This document shows, one piece after another, positions 62,459 to 64,000 of a DNA stretch of 64,000 nt; position 1 is the first letter of the stretch; every line of letters starts with the position of its first letter. The translations under genes and the position numbers were made by a program. The stretch spans positions 42,481-106,480 of the forward strand of contig JALDNG010001345.1 of NCBI GenBank assembly GCA_024349245.1, in the 5' to 3' direction. The stretch is from Neodontobutis hainanensis (taxonomy: Eukaryota; Chordata; Actinopteri; Gobiiformes; Odontobutidae). Under the pieces are notes generated by a model. That model did no database searches. It was not told the origin of the DNA and worked only from the letters and a program-made list of their open reading frames with translations.

Positions 62459-63730
62459 TTGTGGTCTAAGGGTCCGGCTGATGTAGGGTTAATTAAAGAA
62501 GTAGAACCATACAAAATTACTCCTAAAGGGTCTTTTCGACCATATCAAAGACAATATCCATTAAAAAAGGAAGCTAAAGACGGTATTGCTCCTTTAGTGG
62601 AAGCACTAAAGAGGTCGGGAGTGATCAGAGAGTGTCCAGACTCTCCATGTAATTCACCTTTGTTTCCTGTTAAAAAAGCTGCTCCATCAACAGGATGGAG
62701 AATGACACATGATTTACAAGCCGTGAACAACGCTGTAATTCCAAGGGCACCTTTGGTACCAAACCCACACACATTGCTAAATGACTTAAATCCTTCAGCA
62801 AAAGTTTTTACAGTCATTGATCTGGCAAATGCATTTTTTTCCATCCCAGTGCATCCAGATTCACAATTTTGGTTTGCTTTCCAGTACAGAAACCGTAAAC
62901 TAACGTTCACACGTGCACCTCAGGGTACTGAGTCACCAACGTTATTCTGCCAATCAATAACTGCTAATTTGTCCAAATTTGACCCTCCACAGGGCAGTCA
63001 GTTAATTGTGTATGTAGATGACATGTTAGTGGCCTCGGACACAGAGGAGCAGTGTAGAGCAGACACTCTGGCTCTGCTCACATTCCTTTTTGAACAAGGT
63101 CACAAAGTAAGTAAAAACAAACTCCAGCTGTGGAAAACACAAGTCAAATATTTAGGTTTCCAACTCACACACAATGGTAAACAATTAGATGAAAACAGGA
63201 AGGCTGCTATTTTAAAATCACCCAGACCTGTAATAAAGAAACAAATGATGTCCTTTTTGGGCATGACTCATTTCTGCAGACAATGGATACCTAATTATGC
63301 AGAAACAACACAACCACTGCAAAGTTTAATCTATGATGTCCCAATGGCAGCACAAGATGTCATTCAGTGGACTGCAGAGGGCGAAGCTGCTTTTACTAAT
63401 ATAAAACAAATATTAGTGGGAGCAGCAGTACTGGCTCTCCCAGACTATTCAAAAGAATTCATTCAAACCTGTGACTCAAGGAATGGTTTCATGACCAGTG
63501 TTCTCACTCAGCCATTCGGAGGGAGACTACGGCCCGTGGGGTACTTCTCATCACGTTTAGACCCCATTTCACGTGCGATGCCACCGTGTCTCCAAGCTGT
63601 ACAAGCAGCAGCTTTAGCTGTTCAGAGCTCAGCTACACTGGTTCTGTTCCATCCATTAACATTAAAAGTATCACATGCAGTTGCAGTGCTATTGCTTCAG
63701 AATAAATTATCGTTTATGTCTCTGTTATAA
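62459..63730 (+). pseudogene. ERV2 reverse transcriptase, truncated before RNase H
   Basis: The frame is open for about 423 codons with all polymerase landmarks: the finger/palm start around PYQRQYPLKKEA, the first aspartate block VIDLANAF, APQGTESP, and the YVDD catalytic motif at 63011-63022, then the thumb and connection region (FLGMTHFCRQWIPNY). It is of gamma/epsilonretrovirus type. After about 63660 the frame goes on into non-homologous sequence and stops at 63728-63730. RNase H, integrase and env are absent. The open frame has no ATG at its start because in a virus it would be part of a polyprotein. Confidence 0.85.
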
Positions 63731-63748
63731 GAATTTTAATTCTTATGT

Positions 63749-63784
63749 TTAAGAATATAAGAATTAAAATTCTTATATTCTTAA
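63749..63784. repeat. A/T-rich near-perfect palindrome at the ERV2 pol break
   Basis: TTAAGAATATAAGAATT is followed by AA and its exact complement, with neighbouring inverted AAGAATTTTAATTCTT (63729-63744). The palindromic cluster sits between the broken pol and the 3' LTR. Confidence 0.85.
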
Positions 63785-63807
63785 GAATTAAGAATATAGT
63801 TCTCCTC

Positions 63808-64000
63808 AGGTCATGTCAAATTCATGTCATGTCCTTCGTGCTAATCCAAGCCTGGAGTAGACATAACTAGACTGAGACATGGCTTGTCCCGGACGCCTGC
63901 TCCTGGACCATTGTGAACGCCTCTCACCAAGGACGTCACTGTGTTGTATATAATCTCATGTTCTGTTTACATCTGGAGCAAAACCAGCATCAGTACACTT
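63808..64000 (+). mobile_element. ERV2 3' LTR (continues beyond window)
   Basis: It shares U3 words with 60650-60751 and TATA/R-region words with 50181-50220 (TATATAA at 63947, CTCATGT, TGTTTACA, AGCAAAACC). The LTR end is outside the window. Confidence 0.6.

Overview
The window looks like a piece of a teleost fish chromosome. It carries vertebrate split genes with GT-AG introns, teleost-type immunoglobulin receptor exons, tRNA-derived SINEs, Rex3-like LINE, Tc1, piggyBac, P-like, DIRS-like, Penelope-like and gamma/epsilon-type endogenous retrovirus (ERV) pieces, and an unusual load of minisatellites. I cannot name the species.

Layout. (1) 1-11.9 kb, minus strand: two tandem paralogous immunoglobulin-superfamily receptor genes. 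Their exons (signal peptide, V-type Ig, C-type Ig, Thr/Ser-rich stalk) are all in phase 1-1. The copies are nearly identical, and SINE, LINE and Tc1 debris lies between them. In the second gene a stalk exon has grown into about 93 copies of a 12-bp repeat in the stalk frame, and the DNA just 5' of its start codon has grown into a 1.7 kb array of an 11-bp repeat. (2) 14.9-25.9 kb: a 5.49 kb direct tandem duplication. Each unit holds a 4.15 kb piggyBac-like element (TTAA target sites), inside it a 2.13 kb P-element-like transposon (8-bp target duplication), and the promoter and first exon of lemd3. (3) 24.8-30.5 kb, plus strand: lemd3 (MAN1, an inner nuclear membrane LEM protein), with several apparent small frameshifts. 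(4) 31.3-39.4 kb: five or more minisatellites, three of which come from one 21-bp ancestor and occur in both orientations. (5) 38.3-43.1 kb, plus strand: msrb3 (methionine-R-sulfoxide reductase B3), complete and intact. The lemd3-msrb3 neighbourhood matches the conserved vertebrate gene order. (6) 43.3-48.2 kb: more minisatellites, a SINE and a Penelope-like remnant. (7) 48.9-64 kb: a transposon and retrovirus graveyard. ERV1 has its 5' LTR split by a 3.3 kb element with inverted repeats and a tRNA-Pro-type primer site. A DIRS-like fragment follows, then a related ERV2 with gag, zinc knuckle, protease and reverse transcriptase remnants, truncated before RNase H.

Only the two Ig receptor genes, lemd3 and msrb3 look like host genes. 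The receptors would act at the cell surface (known ligands: none recognised), LEMD3 at the inner nuclear membrane, and MSRB3 in the mitochondrion and/or ER. No shared pathway is evident. No bacterial-type defence system or CRISPR is present. The most distinctive biology is minisatellite birth inside and around immune receptor exons, and one repeat family that has colonised the lemd3-msrb3 interval.
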